From Streptomyces sp. NBC_01549 (GTDB lineage: Bacteria > Actinomycetota > Actinomycetes > Streptomycetales > Streptomycetaceae), in assembly GCF_026339955.1 (NCBI RefSeq), contig NZ_JAPEPW010000001.1:2316001-2380000 (forward strand): a stretch of DNA of 64,000 bases, given 5' to 3'. The position numbers and the translations under genes were made by a program. Below, piece after piece: positions 17,639 through 25,234 of the stretch; positions within the stretch are counted from its first letter, which is position 1; the number at the start of each line of letters is the position of its first letter. A model generated the notes under the pieces. The model saw only the letters and a program-made list of their open reading frames with translations. It made no database searches and was not told the origin of the DNA.

Positions 17639-19108
17639 TCAGTCCTCTTCCGCCGGGTAGTCCGCGCTCACCGTGAACCCGATGACCGTGCCTCCCCCGT
17701 CCCGCCGGAAGGCGAACGGCGCTCCGCCGTGGCCGGTGGCCACCTCGCGGACGATGGACAGGCCGAGCCCGGAACCGGGCAGGCTGCGGGCGTCGGCGGC
17801 ACGGTAGAAGCGGTCGAAGACCCGGACGAGATCGCCCTCGGCCACGCCCGGACCCCGGTCGAGGACCTCGATCCGGACGCTGCCCGGAAGACCGCCGCCC
17901 GCCCCGACGCCGGGGCGTACCGGACCGGTGACCGCGATCTCGATCGGCGCCTTGCCCTCGCGGTCGAACTTGGCCGCGTTCTCCACCAGGTTGGACACCG
18001 CCCGCTGCAGTGCCGTGGGGCGGCCGTCGACCGTCGTGTCACCGCTCACCCGCACGATGATGCCCCGCCCGGTGCGGCGCCGCGTGGCGATCGCCACGTC
18101 CTCGGCGAGATCGGCCAGGTCGATCCGCTGCACGGGCTCGGTGTCGGACCGCCCGGCCGCGAGCGCCACCAGCTCGTTGACGAGGTCGGTCAGCTCACGG
18201 GACTCCTGGGCCAGGTCGGCGACCAGCTCCTCGCGGGCGTCGGGCGGCAGCTCGTCGATGCGACGCAGCATGGAGATGTTCGTACGCAGCGAGGTCAGCG
18301 GCGTACGCAGTTCATGGCCCGCGTCCTGGACCAGCCGGCGCTGGTCCTCCTCGGACTGGGCGAGCCGGCCGAGCATCCGGTCGAAGGAGCGGCCGAGGCG
18401 GGCCACCTCGTCGTATCCGGCCACCGGCACCTGGATGCCGAGCCGCCCGGTGCGCGCCACGTCCTCCGCGGCCCCGGCCAGCCGCACCAGCCGCCGGGTG
18501 ATGCGCCGGGCCAGCCACCAGCCGAACAGCCCCGACGCGAGCACCACCGCCCCCACCAGCAGCACGGTCCGCTGCTGCAGCTCCTGCAGCAGATCCTCCG
18601 TGTCGCTGAACTGCTGGGCCACCTGCACCGCGCCCCGCCCGCCGCCGAGCGCGACGGTCGCCACCCGGTAGCGGTCGCCTGCGACGTCGACCTCCTTGTG
18701 CTCCACCCACTTGCCCGCGGTCGCGGTCTCGGCTGTCCGCCGGTCGGTGGCGGTGACGGGCAGCACGGGCCGCCCGCGGTCGGATATCACCCCGCCGCGC
18801 CCGAGCACCTGCACATCCGTACGGCTGGGCCGGATGATGTCGTCCAGCGGTCCGTCGTGGTCGGGATCGGACGACGAGAAGTCACCCGGGTCGAGCGGTG
18901 TCTCGCGCACCTGGCTGCGCAGGTCCTGCACGACCTCGGTGAAGACCGTCTGCTGATCCACCCGCACCAGCCGGGCGGCGGCGTCGTAACTCAGGAACCC
19001 GACGAGCACGGTGACCGCGGCGGCCACGGCGGCGAAGGACAGGGTGAAGGTGGCCCGCAGGGAGGACACCCGCCGGGGCCGCAGCCCCGTGAGCCATCCG
19101 GGGGGCAC
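17639..19108 (-). CDS. Sensor histidine kinase (MprB/CseC-like)
   Basis: 489 aa. Two membrane helices (residues 22-42 and 181-200) flank an extracytoplasmic sensing domain of about 135 residues. Next come a HAMP linker (WWLARRITRRLVRLAGAAEDVARTGRL), the phosphoacceptor helix QDAGHELRTPLTSL with His265, then the ATPase N-box SNLVENAAKFD, G1 box DRGPGVAEGDL, and G2 GSGLGLSIVREV. A classic membrane-bound two-component kinase. The GTG start directly follows the response regulator's TGA, so the two are translationally linked. The signal is unknown; the neighbouring cation transporters suggest ionic or envelope stress but that is inference. Confidence 0.93.
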   Translation of the reverse strand: MPPGWLTGLRPRRVSSLRATFTLSFAAVAAAVTVLVGFLSYDAAARLVRVDQQTVFTEVVQDLRSQVRETPLDPGDFSSSDPDHDGPLDDIIRPSRTDVQVLGRGGVISDRGRPVLPVTATDRRTAETATAGKWVEHKEVDVAGDRYRVATVALGGGRGAVQVAQQFSDTEDLLQELQQRTVLLVGAVVLASGLFGWWLARRITRRLVRLAGAAEDVARTGRLGIQVPVAGYDEVARLGRSFDRMLGRLAQSEEDQRRLVQDAGHELRTPLTSLRTNISMLRRIDELPPDAREELVADLAQESRELTDLVNELVALAAGRSDTEPVQRIDLADLAEDVAIATRRRTGRGIIVRVSGDTTVDGRPTALQRAVSNLVENAAKFDREGKAPIEIAVTGPVRPGVGAGGGLPGSVRIEVLDRGPGVAEGDLVRVFDRFYRAADARSLPGSGLGLSIVREVATGHGGAPFAFRRDGGGTVIGFTVSADYPAEED

Positions 19109-19852
19109 TCAGTCCTCCCTCAGCACATACCCCACGCCCCGGACGGTGTGGATCAGCGCCGGTGCCCCCGGCTCGTCGAGCTTGCGCCGCAGATACCCCA
19201 CGTACACGGCGAGGTTCTTGGAACCTGGACCGAAGTCGTAGCCCCAGATGCGGTCGTAGATCGTGGCGTGGTCGAGGACGATACCCGTGTTGCGGACGAG
19301 CAGTTCGAGCAGCTCGAACTCGGTACGGGTGAGCTCCAGCTCGCGCTGCCCGCGCCAGGCGCGGCGCGCCTGGATGTCCATGCGCAGCCCGGCCGCGACG
19401 ATCTGTCCCGACGCCTCCTTCGACGCGGACGCCGATGCCGATGCCGACGGCACCGCCGGTACGTCGGCGGGCGTGCCGTTCACCAGACCGGTGCGGCGGA
19501 GCAGGGCCCGCAGCCGGGCGAAGACCTCCTCCACGTCGAACGGCTTGACCACGTAGTCGTCGGCCCCGGCGTCCAGGCCCGCGATGCGGTCGGCGGTCTC
19601 GACCAGCGCGGTGAGCATCAGGATCGGCGTACGGTCCCCCTCCGCGCGCAGCACACGGCACACCTGCAACCCGTCGATACCGGGCATCATCACGTCCAGG
19701 ACGAGGACGTCCGGTGGAGTGCGGTGGGCCTGGGCCAGCGCCTCCACGCCGTCGGCGACGGCCGTCACCGCGTAGCCCTCCAGCGTCAGCGCCCTTTCCA
19801 GGGCATGGCGGATGGCACGGTCGTCCTCGGCGAGCAGCACATTTTGGGGCAC
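19109..19852 (-). CDS. OmpR/PhoB-family response regulator
   Basis: 247 aa. Receiver domain from residue 3 (VLLAEDDRAIRHALERAL) with Asp53 in DVLVLDVMMPG as phosphoacceptor and Lys in DYVVKPF. A linker with a Ser-Ala repeat (SASASASASKEASG) joins a winged-helix DNA-binding domain: LELTRTEFELLELLVRNTG, IYDRIWGYDFGPGSKNLAVYVGYLRRKL, IHTVRGVGYVL. It is the partner of the kinase encoded directly after it and presumably controls its own operon and envelope genes. The Ser-Ala linker is longer than usual for PhoB-type regulators. Confidence 0.94.
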   Translation of the reverse strand: MPQNVLLAEDDRAIRHALERALTLEGYAVTAVADGVEALAQAHRTPPDVLVLDVMMPGIDGLQVCRVLRAEGDRTPILMLTALVETADRIAGLDAGADDYVVKPFDVEEVFARLRALLRRTGLVNGTPADVPAVPSASASASASKEASGQIVAAGLRMDIQARRAWRGQRELELTRTEFELLELLVRNTGIVLDHATIYDRIWGYDFGPGSKNLAVYVGYLRRKLDEPGAPALIHTVRGVGYVLRED

Positions 19853-20023
19853 CCCACCAGTCTGCCAAGCCCCTGGCCGGGTACCACCTGGTGAGCGGTG
19901 GTGAGGGTGGGCTTCTTACCCGCCTCTCACCCGTCCTCGCGCGCGCCCCTTACCTCGCCCGGTCAGTGTGTCCCGTATGTCAGGACGGGCCGCGAACCCC
20001 CAGGCAGGGGTCCGGCCGGTGCG

Positions 20024-20068
20024 GAGGGGGTGGGCCGGAAGCGCACGACGGTGGCGGCCCACCCCCTC
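20024..20068. terminator. 14-bp hairpin
   Basis: gagggggtgggccg at 20024-20037 pairs exactly with cggcccaccccctc at 20055-20068 around a 17-nt loop. It lies downstream of the FMN reductase gene and would end that operon. Confidence 0.6.
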
Positions 20069-20108
20069 TTCCGGCCTTCCCCCCACCGCCTCTTCCGGCC
20101 CTGCCGCA

Positions 20109-20789
20109 CTACGGCCGCAGCGCGGCGAGCTGCTGCTCGAAGGGCACGACGGTGAACCTGTCGGCCGAGTTGACGACCCCGTCGATAAGGCGCGGCGCGA
20201 TGGCGGCAGCGGTGTCGGTGTCCACGGCCGCCGACGCGTCCCGCGTCGCCTCCGCCGCGGAAGCCCTCCGCACGGACCCCATACCTTCCATGAGCCTCCC
20301 CAGTTCTCCCGCCGCGCGGTCGATCCGCTCGGCCAGGCCTTCCGCGCCCCAGTCCTCCGAGGCCGCGTAGACCGCGGTCGGGACGACCACGGCACGCAGG
20401 TAGGCGAAGAGGGGACGCAGGGCGTGTTCGAGGACGAGGGAGTGGCGGGCGGAGCCGCCGGTCGCGGCGATCAGGACCGGCTTTCCGGTGAGCGCGTCCT
20501 GGTCCAGTACGTCGAAGAAGGACTTGAACAGGCCGCTGTAGGAGGCGGAGAACACCGGTGTGACCACGATCAGCCCGTCCGCGCCCGCCACCGCTTCCAG
20601 GGCCGCCGACAGCGCCCGCCCGGGAAAGCCGCTGGTGAAGTTGTGGGCGATCTCGACGGCCAGGTCGCGCAGTTCGACGATCTGGACGTCGACGGGCGTG
20701 TGCCGGTCCGTGGCGGCGGCCAGCCGGTCGGCCAGCAGCCGCGTGGACGAGGGGACACTCAGCCCCGCCGAGACGACGACGAGCTTCAT
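20109..20789 (-). CDS. NAD(P)H-dependent FMN reductase (CE1759-type)
   Basis: 226 aa flavodoxin-like protein. MKLVVVSAGLSVPSSTRLLADRL is the phosphate-binding loop region; ADGLIVVTPVFSASYSGLFKSFFDVLD and GKPVLIAATGGSARHSLVLEHALRPLF are the conserved segments of the NADPH-dependent FMN reductase family. It would deliver reduced FMN to the LLM oxidoreductase encoded directly upstream; the two genes overlap by 4 nt (ATGA), a strong sign of translational coupling. Cytoplasmic. Confidence 0.9.
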   Translation of the reverse strand: MKLVVVSAGLSVPSSTRLLADRLAAATDRHTPVDVQIVELRDLAVEIAHNFTSGFPGRALSAALEAVAGADGLIVVTPVFSASYSGLFKSFFDVLDQDALTGKPVLIAATGGSARHSLVLEHALRPLFAYLRAVVVPTAVYAASEDWGAEGLAERIDRAAGELGRLMEGMGSVRRASAAEATRDASAAVDTDTAAAIAPRLIDGVVNSADRFTVVPFEQQLAALRP

Positions 20790-21871
20790 GCGACGCTCAC
20801 CTCCTGAGCCTTGAGCAGGGACTGGTGGGTCGGCGCGTCCGGCACATCGGCCGGGCGGCCCTTGGCGAACTCCTCACGCAGGACGGGTACGACCTCCTCG
20901 CCCAGCATGTCGATCTGCTCCAGCACGGTCTTCAGCGGCAGCCCGGCGTGGTCCACCAGGAACAGCTGGCGCTGGTAGTCACCGGCGTACTCGCGGAAGG
21001 ACAGGGTCTTCTCGATGACCTCCTGCGGGGAGCCGACGGTCAGCGGGGTCTGGTCGGTGAACTCCTCCAGGGAGGGCCCGTGCCCGTAGACCGGCGCGTT
21101 GTCGAAGTACGGCCGGAACTCGCGCACCGCGTCCTGGGAGTTCTTCCGCATGAAGATCTGGCCGCCGAGCCCGACGATCGCCTGCTCGGGCGTGCCGTGC
21201 CCGTAGTGCGCGTACCGCTCCCGGTACAGCTCGACCATCCGCTTGGTGTGGTCGGCCGGCCAGAAGATGTTGTTGTGGAAGAACCCGTCTCCGTAGTACG
21301 CGGCCTGCTCGGCTATCTCGGGGGACCGGATCGACCCGTGCCACACGAACGGCGGCACTCCGTCCAGCGGACGCGGCGTCGAGGTGAACGACTGCAGCGG
21401 TGTGCGGAACTTGCCCTCCCACGTCACCACGTCCTCACGCCACAGCCGGCGCAGCAGCGCGTAGTTCTCCACGGCCAGGTTGATGCCCTGGCGGATGTCC
21501 TGCCCGAACCACGGATAGACCGGCCCGGTGTTCCCGCGCCCCATCATCAGATCCACCCGTCCGTCCGCCAGGTGCTGCAGCATCGCGAAGTCCTCGGCGA
21601 TCTTCACCGGGTCGTTCGTCGTGATCAGCGTGGTGGACGTGGACAGGATCAGCCGCTCGGTCCGCGCGGCGACATAGCCGAGCATCGTGGTGGGCGACGA
21701 CGGCACGAACGGCGGGTTGTGGTGCTCACCCGTCGCGAACACATCCAGCCCAACCTCCTCCGCCTTCTGCGCGATGGCGACCATCGCCTTGATCCGCTCG
21801 GCCTCGCTCGGCGTACGGCCGGTCGTCGGGTCCGGCGTCACATCGCCGACGCTGAAGATTCCGAACTGCAT
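20786..21871 (-). CDS. LLM class flavin-dependent oxidoreductase (CE1758-type)
   Basis: 361 aa luciferase-like monooxygenase. Conserved segments: VGLDVFATGEHHNPPFVPSSPTTMLG, RLILSTSTTLITTNDPVKIAEDFAMLQHL, GRVDLMMGRGNTGPVYPWFG and GVPPFVWHGSIRSPE. It uses FMNH2 and O2 on an unknown substrate. The downstream FMN reductase overlaps by 4 nt and is its likely flavin supplier. Divergent from the AraC-type regulator at 22089, which is a reasonable candidate regulator. Confidence 0.92.
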   Translation of the reverse strand: MQFGIFSVGDVTPDPTTGRTPSEAERIKAMVAIAQKAEEVGLDVFATGEHHNPPFVPSSPTTMLGYVAARTERLILSTSTTLITTNDPVKIAEDFAMLQHLADGRVDLMMGRGNTGPVYPWFGQDIRQGINLAVENYALLRRLWREDVVTWEGKFRTPLQSFTSTPRPLDGVPPFVWHGSIRSPEIAEQAAYYGDGFFHNNIFWPADHTKRMVELYRERYAHYGHGTPEQAIVGLGGQIFMRKNSQDAVREFRPYFDNAPVYGHGPSLEEFTDQTPLTVGSPQEVIEKTLSFREYAGDYQRQLFLVDHAGLPLKTVLEQIDMLGEEVVPVLREEFAKGRPADVPDAPTHQSLLKAQEVSVA

Positions 21872-21981
21872 GGTCGCTCACCCTCCAGGTTGTTTACGAT
21901 TCAACTATACCCGCAAACGAACCACCCCGCCCCGCTATTCCGCACACCCTCCGCCCCCCACTCCGTGCCCCCGACTCCTCA

Positions 21982-22056
21982 CTCCCAGCTCCCCAGCTCC
22001 CCGGCTCCCCGGCTCCCCCGCTCCCCCGCTCCCCCGCTCCCCCGCTCCCCGGCTCC
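21982..22056. repeat. 8-nt tandem repeat array (ctcccccg / ctccccgg)
   Basis: About nine consecutive 8-nt units in the promoter gap between the divergent LLM oxidoreductase and AraC-type genes, ending about 30 nt before the latter's start. Units vary at two positions only. Confidence 0.9.
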
Positions 22057-22088
22057 CGACTGTCAGTGCCCCGCCCTACGATCCCGTC

Positions 22089-22922
22089 ATGGCCGCCCCA
22101 CGCCGTGACACCCGAGGCATCGTCGACGCCGCGGAGCTCTTCGCGCGCGTACGCTTCCGCCGCCGCGAACCCGCCGAGCCGCTCCGCCCCTACCTCGAGC
22201 ACTACTGGCTGATCGACTGGGACCTGCCCGAGCCGTACGCCTCCCAGGTGGTCCCGCACCCGTCCGTGAACATCGTCTTCCAGAGGTACGCGGGTCAGGA
22301 CCCCCTCGGCTTCGGCGAGGTGGCCGGCATCGGCCTCGACCTGTTCACGCAGAAACTGGAGGGCCGGGGACGGGTGTGCGGGATCCAGTTCCGCCCGGGA
22401 GGCTTCCGTCCCTTCGCGCCGGAACGCGCCCTGACGTCACTCACGGGCGAGCGGATCCCCCTCCACACCGTGTTCCCCACGGTGGACGCCGCCACGATCC
22501 CCTCCGTCCTCGACCCCACCGACGAGGACGCCCGTGTGGCCGCGCTCGACGCGTTCCTCCTGGGTCTCGGCCCGCGCCCGGATCCCCAGGCCGACCTCGC
22601 CATGGCCCTGGTGGACCGGATCCGGGGCGACCGCGCCATCCGCCACGTCGGCGACTTCGCCCGCGCCGAGGGAATGACCGTACGAGCGCTGCAACGGCTC
22701 TTCGCCGCGTACGTCGGCGTCGGCCCGAAGTGGATCATCCTGCGCTACCGGATCCACGAGGCCCTGTCCCGCGCGGAGGCCTCCGGCCCGGTCGACTGGG
22801 CGGCCCTCGCCGCCGACCTCGGCTACGCCGACCAGGCCCACCTGATCCGCGACTTCACAGCGACGGTAGGAGTACCCCCCACCACCTACGCGACCACCAC
22901 CTACGCGACCACCACCCACTGA
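22089..22922 (+). CDS. AraC-family transcriptional regulator (DUF6597-type sensor domain)
   Basis: 277 aa from ATG 22089. The N-terminal half (EPLRPYLEHYWLIDWDLPEPY, PHPSVNIVFQR, CGIQFRPGGFRPFAPE) is the cupin-like domain common in actinobacterial AraC proteins. The C-terminal half is a double helix-turn-helix: RHVGDFARAEGMTVRALQRLFAAYVGVGPKWIILRYRI and AALAADLGYADQAHLIRDFTATVGVPPTTY, with the canonical GYADQAHLIRDF second helix. The stop follows a 15-nt duplication that encodes YATTT twice, a recent-looking slippage event. Probably regulates the divergent LLM/FMN reductase pair. Confidence 0.9.
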   Translation: MAAPRRDTRGIVDAAELFARVRFRRREPAEPLRPYLEHYWLIDWDLPEPYASQVVPHPSVNIVFQRYAGQDPLGFGEVAGIGLDLFTQKLEGRGRVCGIQFRPGGFRPFAPERALTSLTGERIPLHTVFPTVDAATIPSVLDPTDEDARVAALDAFLLGLGPRPDPQADLAMALVDRIRGDRAIRHVGDFARAEGMTVRALQRLFAAYVGVGPKWIILRYRIHEALSRAEASGPVDWAALAADLGYADQAHLIRDFTATVGVPPTTYATTTYATTTH

Positions 22923-22939
22923 CCCGACTCCCCGCCCCC

Positions 22940-23060
22940 GCCGCCCCTACCCGCCCATCCCATCCCTGAGGCTCCGCCCCAGACCCCGACAGGATCCTTT
23001 CGGCTGCGGGCGGGGACTCGGCGCGCAGTTCCTCGCGGCCCCGCCCCGCATTCCCCACCT
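22940..23060. repeat. Streptomyces dispersed intergenic repeat (partial)
   Basis: Contains ggctccgccccagacccc and a cgcgcagttcctcgcgg module that recurs at 49860-49905. These are parts of the degenerate intergenic repeat scattered through Streptomyces genomes. Lies between the convergent AraC-type gene and the secreted protein gene. Confidence 0.6.
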
Positions 23061-23133
23061 TTCCCGGTCCGCACGGTGACCCCCGTCCGTGCCCGTCCGC
23101 GTCGACTACGAACTGACCCTCTCGGCACAGGTC

Positions 23134-23652
23134 CTAGAACACGTACGAGTCCCCAGTGTCCAGCGCCAGCACCCGCTGCCGGTCGTTGCCGTGATTGCGG
23201 TCGACCGCGCCGCCGCCCCACACCGTGTCGATCTCCAGCATCACCTCCGACGGCGCCCCCCGCAGCCGTACCTTCAGCCGGATCCGGTCCCCCAGCCCGT
23301 CCGCCGCCAGCGGCCCCGTCCGGCACACCACCACCTGTTCGCCCGAACGCGCGCAGTCGCCCGGCAGCCGCTGCGCGTCCGCGAGCGGGGCGGACCAGCG
23401 CAGCCGGACCGTCGCGTCCTCGACGGCGCTCGGCCCGTGGTTCTGCGGGGTCAGCCGCAGATCGACGAGCCCGGCCGCCACGGTCACCGAGCCGTGATAG
23501 GCGAGATCGGCCTCAGGAACGAGGGCACCGACAGCCGGCGCCCCACCCACCGTCAGGACCGCCCCCGCACCCACCACACCCATGCTCCGCACCCACGCAC
23601 TGATCCCCAACCTCATCCCCAACCTCATCCCCAACCGCATCGGCATCCGCAT
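23134..23652 (-). CDS. Secreted hypothetical protein
   Basis: 172 aa from ATG 23652 (AAGGAAG site 7 nt upstream); an ATG at 23682 is a weaker alternative. The N-terminus repeats MRLG three times, encoded by a 12-nt DNA repeat, then has a signal peptide (GVVGAGAVLTVGGAPAVGA). The mature part reads like an Ig-like beta domain of the type found in cell-surface proteins: SVTVAAGLVDLRLTPQNHGPSAVEDATVRLRWSAPL, with two Cys (GDCARSG, VVVCRTG) that may pair. No enzymatic motif. Function unknown. Confidence 0.7.
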   Translation of the reverse strand: MRMPMRLGMRLGMRLGISAWVRSMGVVGAGAVLTVGGAPAVGALVPEADLAYHGSVTVAAGLVDLRLTPQNHGPSAVEDATVRLRWSAPLADAQRLPGDCARSGEQVVVCRTGPLAADGLGDRIRLKVRLRGAPSEVMLEIDTVWGGGAVDRNHGNDRQRVLALDTGDSYVF

Positions 23653-23783
23653 GACGTCGCTTCCTTCGCTCGGGGCCCGCACGCACTCACGTGATCACCC
23701 GATGTATGCCACCCCCGACCGTCGACAGGCGCCGTCCATCAGGTGACGGAAGCGGCGGACGCGGCCCGTGCGAGAGTGACGGG

Positions 23784-24122
23784 ATGCTGATCGTCCGTTC
23801 CGCCGCCCTCTTCGTCGTCGCCGCGCTCTTCGAGATCGGCGGCGCCTGGCTGGTCTGGCAGGGCGTGCGCGAGCATCGCGGCTGGCTCTGGATCGGCGCG
23901 GGCGTCATGGCGCTCGGCGTCTACGGCTTCGTGGCGACGCTCCAGCCGGACGCCGAGTTCGGCCGCATCCTCGCCGCGTACGGCGGAGTGTTCGTGGCCG
24001 GCTCCCTCGTCTGGGGCATGGTCGCGGACGGCTACCGCCCCGACCGCTGGGACGTGACCGGCGCCCTGATCTGCCTCGCCGGAATGGCCGTGATCATGTA
24101 CGCGCCGCGCGGCGGCAACTGA
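23784..24122 (+). CDS. YnfA/UPF0060 family small membrane protein
   Basis: 112 aa from ATG 23784 with four membrane helices. The pattern is that of the YnfA family: [76 protein letters not shown], and a C-terminal [15 protein letters not shown]. This family is part of the drug/metabolite transporter superfamily; several members have SMR-like efflux activity. Substrate unknown. Upstream of the SDR gene on the same strand. Confidence 0.9.
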   Translation: MLIVRSAALFVVAALFEIGGAWLVWQGVREHRGWLWIGAGVMALGVYGFVATLQPDAEFGRILAAYGGVFVAGSLVWGMVADGYRPDRWDVTGALICLAGMAVIMYAPRGGN

Positions 24123-24214
24123 GCCCACGGCCCCGTCGGCGCCGGCCACCTGCCTATCCTGACGAGGACCGACCACACCACGTACGCCAGTCAGCCACGT
24201 CCTAGGAGCAGCCC

Positions 24215-24991
24215 ATGACGTCCGCCGCGCCCTCCGCCCCCTCCCGCATCGCCGTCGTCACCGGCGCGAGCAGCGGCATCGGAGCGGCGACGGCCCGGCA
24301 GCTCGCCGCGGCCGGCTACCGCGTCGTACTGACCGCCCGCCGCAAGGACCGCATCGAGGCGCTGGCCGAGGAGATCAACGCGACGGGCCACCAGGCCACC
24401 GCGTACGCGCTGGACGTGACGGACCGCGCGGCGGTCGACGAGTTCGCCGGCGCCTTCAAGACGATCGGCGTCCTGGTCAACAACGCGGGCGGCGCGCTGG
24501 GCGCCGACCCGGTCGCGACCGGCGACCCCGCCGAGTGGCGCCAGATGTACGAGACGAACGTCATCGGCACACTGAACATCACCCAGGCCCTGCTCCCCGC
24601 CCTCACCGCGAGCGGCGACGGAACGGTCGTCGTCCTCTCCTCCACCGCGGGCCACGGCACGTACGAGGGCGGCGCCGGCTATGTCGCCGCCAAGCACGCC
24701 GAACACGTCCTCGCCGAGACCCTCCGCCTGGAGATCGTCGGGACGCCGGTCCGGGTCATCGAGGTCGCGCCGGGCATGGTCAAGACGGACGAGTTCGCGC
24801 TGACCCGCTTCGGCGGCGACACGGAGAAGGCGGCCAAGGTCTACGCGGGCGTCGCCGAGCCGCTGACCGCCGACGACGTCGCCGACACCATCACCTGGGC
24901 CGTCACCCGCCCCAGCCACGTCAACATCGACCTCCTCGTCGTACGCCCCCGCGCCCAGGCGTCGAACACCAAGGTCCACCGCGAACTGTGA
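24215..24991 (+). CDS. SDR family NAD(P)-dependent oxidoreductase
   Basis: 258 aa classical short-chain dehydrogenase. TGASSGIG at residues 16-23 binds the cofactor; VLVNNAGG, an NVIGTLNITQALLP stretch, a catalytic Ser in VVLSSTAGH, and YVAAK as the catalytic Tyr/Lys pair. RRKDRIEAL after strand two suggests NADP preference. The stop overlaps the next gene's ATG (TGATG). Resembles the serine/3-hydroxy acid dehydrogenase (YdfG) group. Confidence 0.93.
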   Translation: MTSAAPSAPSRIAVVTGASSGIGAATARQLAAAGYRVVLTARRKDRIEALAEEINATGHQATAYALDVTDRAAVDEFAGAFKTIGVLVNNAGGALGADPVATGDPAEWRQMYETNVIGTLNITQALLPALTASGDGTVVVLSSTAGHGTYEGGAGYVAAKHAEHVLAETLRLEIVGTPVRVIEVAPGMVKTDEFALTRFGGDTEKAAKVYAGVAEPLTADDVADTITWAVTRPSHVNIDLLVVRPRAQASNTKVHREL

Positions 24992-25197
24992 TGCCGGACG
25001 GGATGCCGAGCGAGACGTCGGGCGAGACGTCGGGCGAGACGTCGGGCGAGACGCTGATCGAGCCCTCCGCGGAGCGCCGCCACCTGGCCGCGGAGAAGAA
25101 GAACCAGCGCTACGTCTGGTGGTACCTCGCCTACTTCCTCTTCGGCATCCACATCGTGGCCTTCGTCATGATCTACGCGGTGACTCACGCGAAGTGA
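24991..25197 (+). CDS. Small single-span membrane protein (DUF6126-like)
   Basis: 68 aa. The ATG overlaps the SDR stop by one base, so translation is probably coupled. The N-terminus has three to four SGET repeats encoded by a 12-nt DNA repeat (gagacgtcgggc); a basic region (ERRHLAAEKKNQRY) precedes one membrane helix (WWYLAYFLFGIHIVAFVMIYAV). Matches my memory of the small actinobacterial DUF6126 proteins, but this cannot be tested here. Function unknown. An alternative start is ATG 25006. Confidence 0.7.
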   Translation: MPDGMPSETSGETSGETSGETLIEPSAERRHLAAEKKNQRYVWWYLAYFLFGIHIVAFVMIYAVTHAK

Positions 25198-25234
25198 TCG
25201 CGGCAGCCGTACGTCCGCCGTACGCTGCCGCGAT

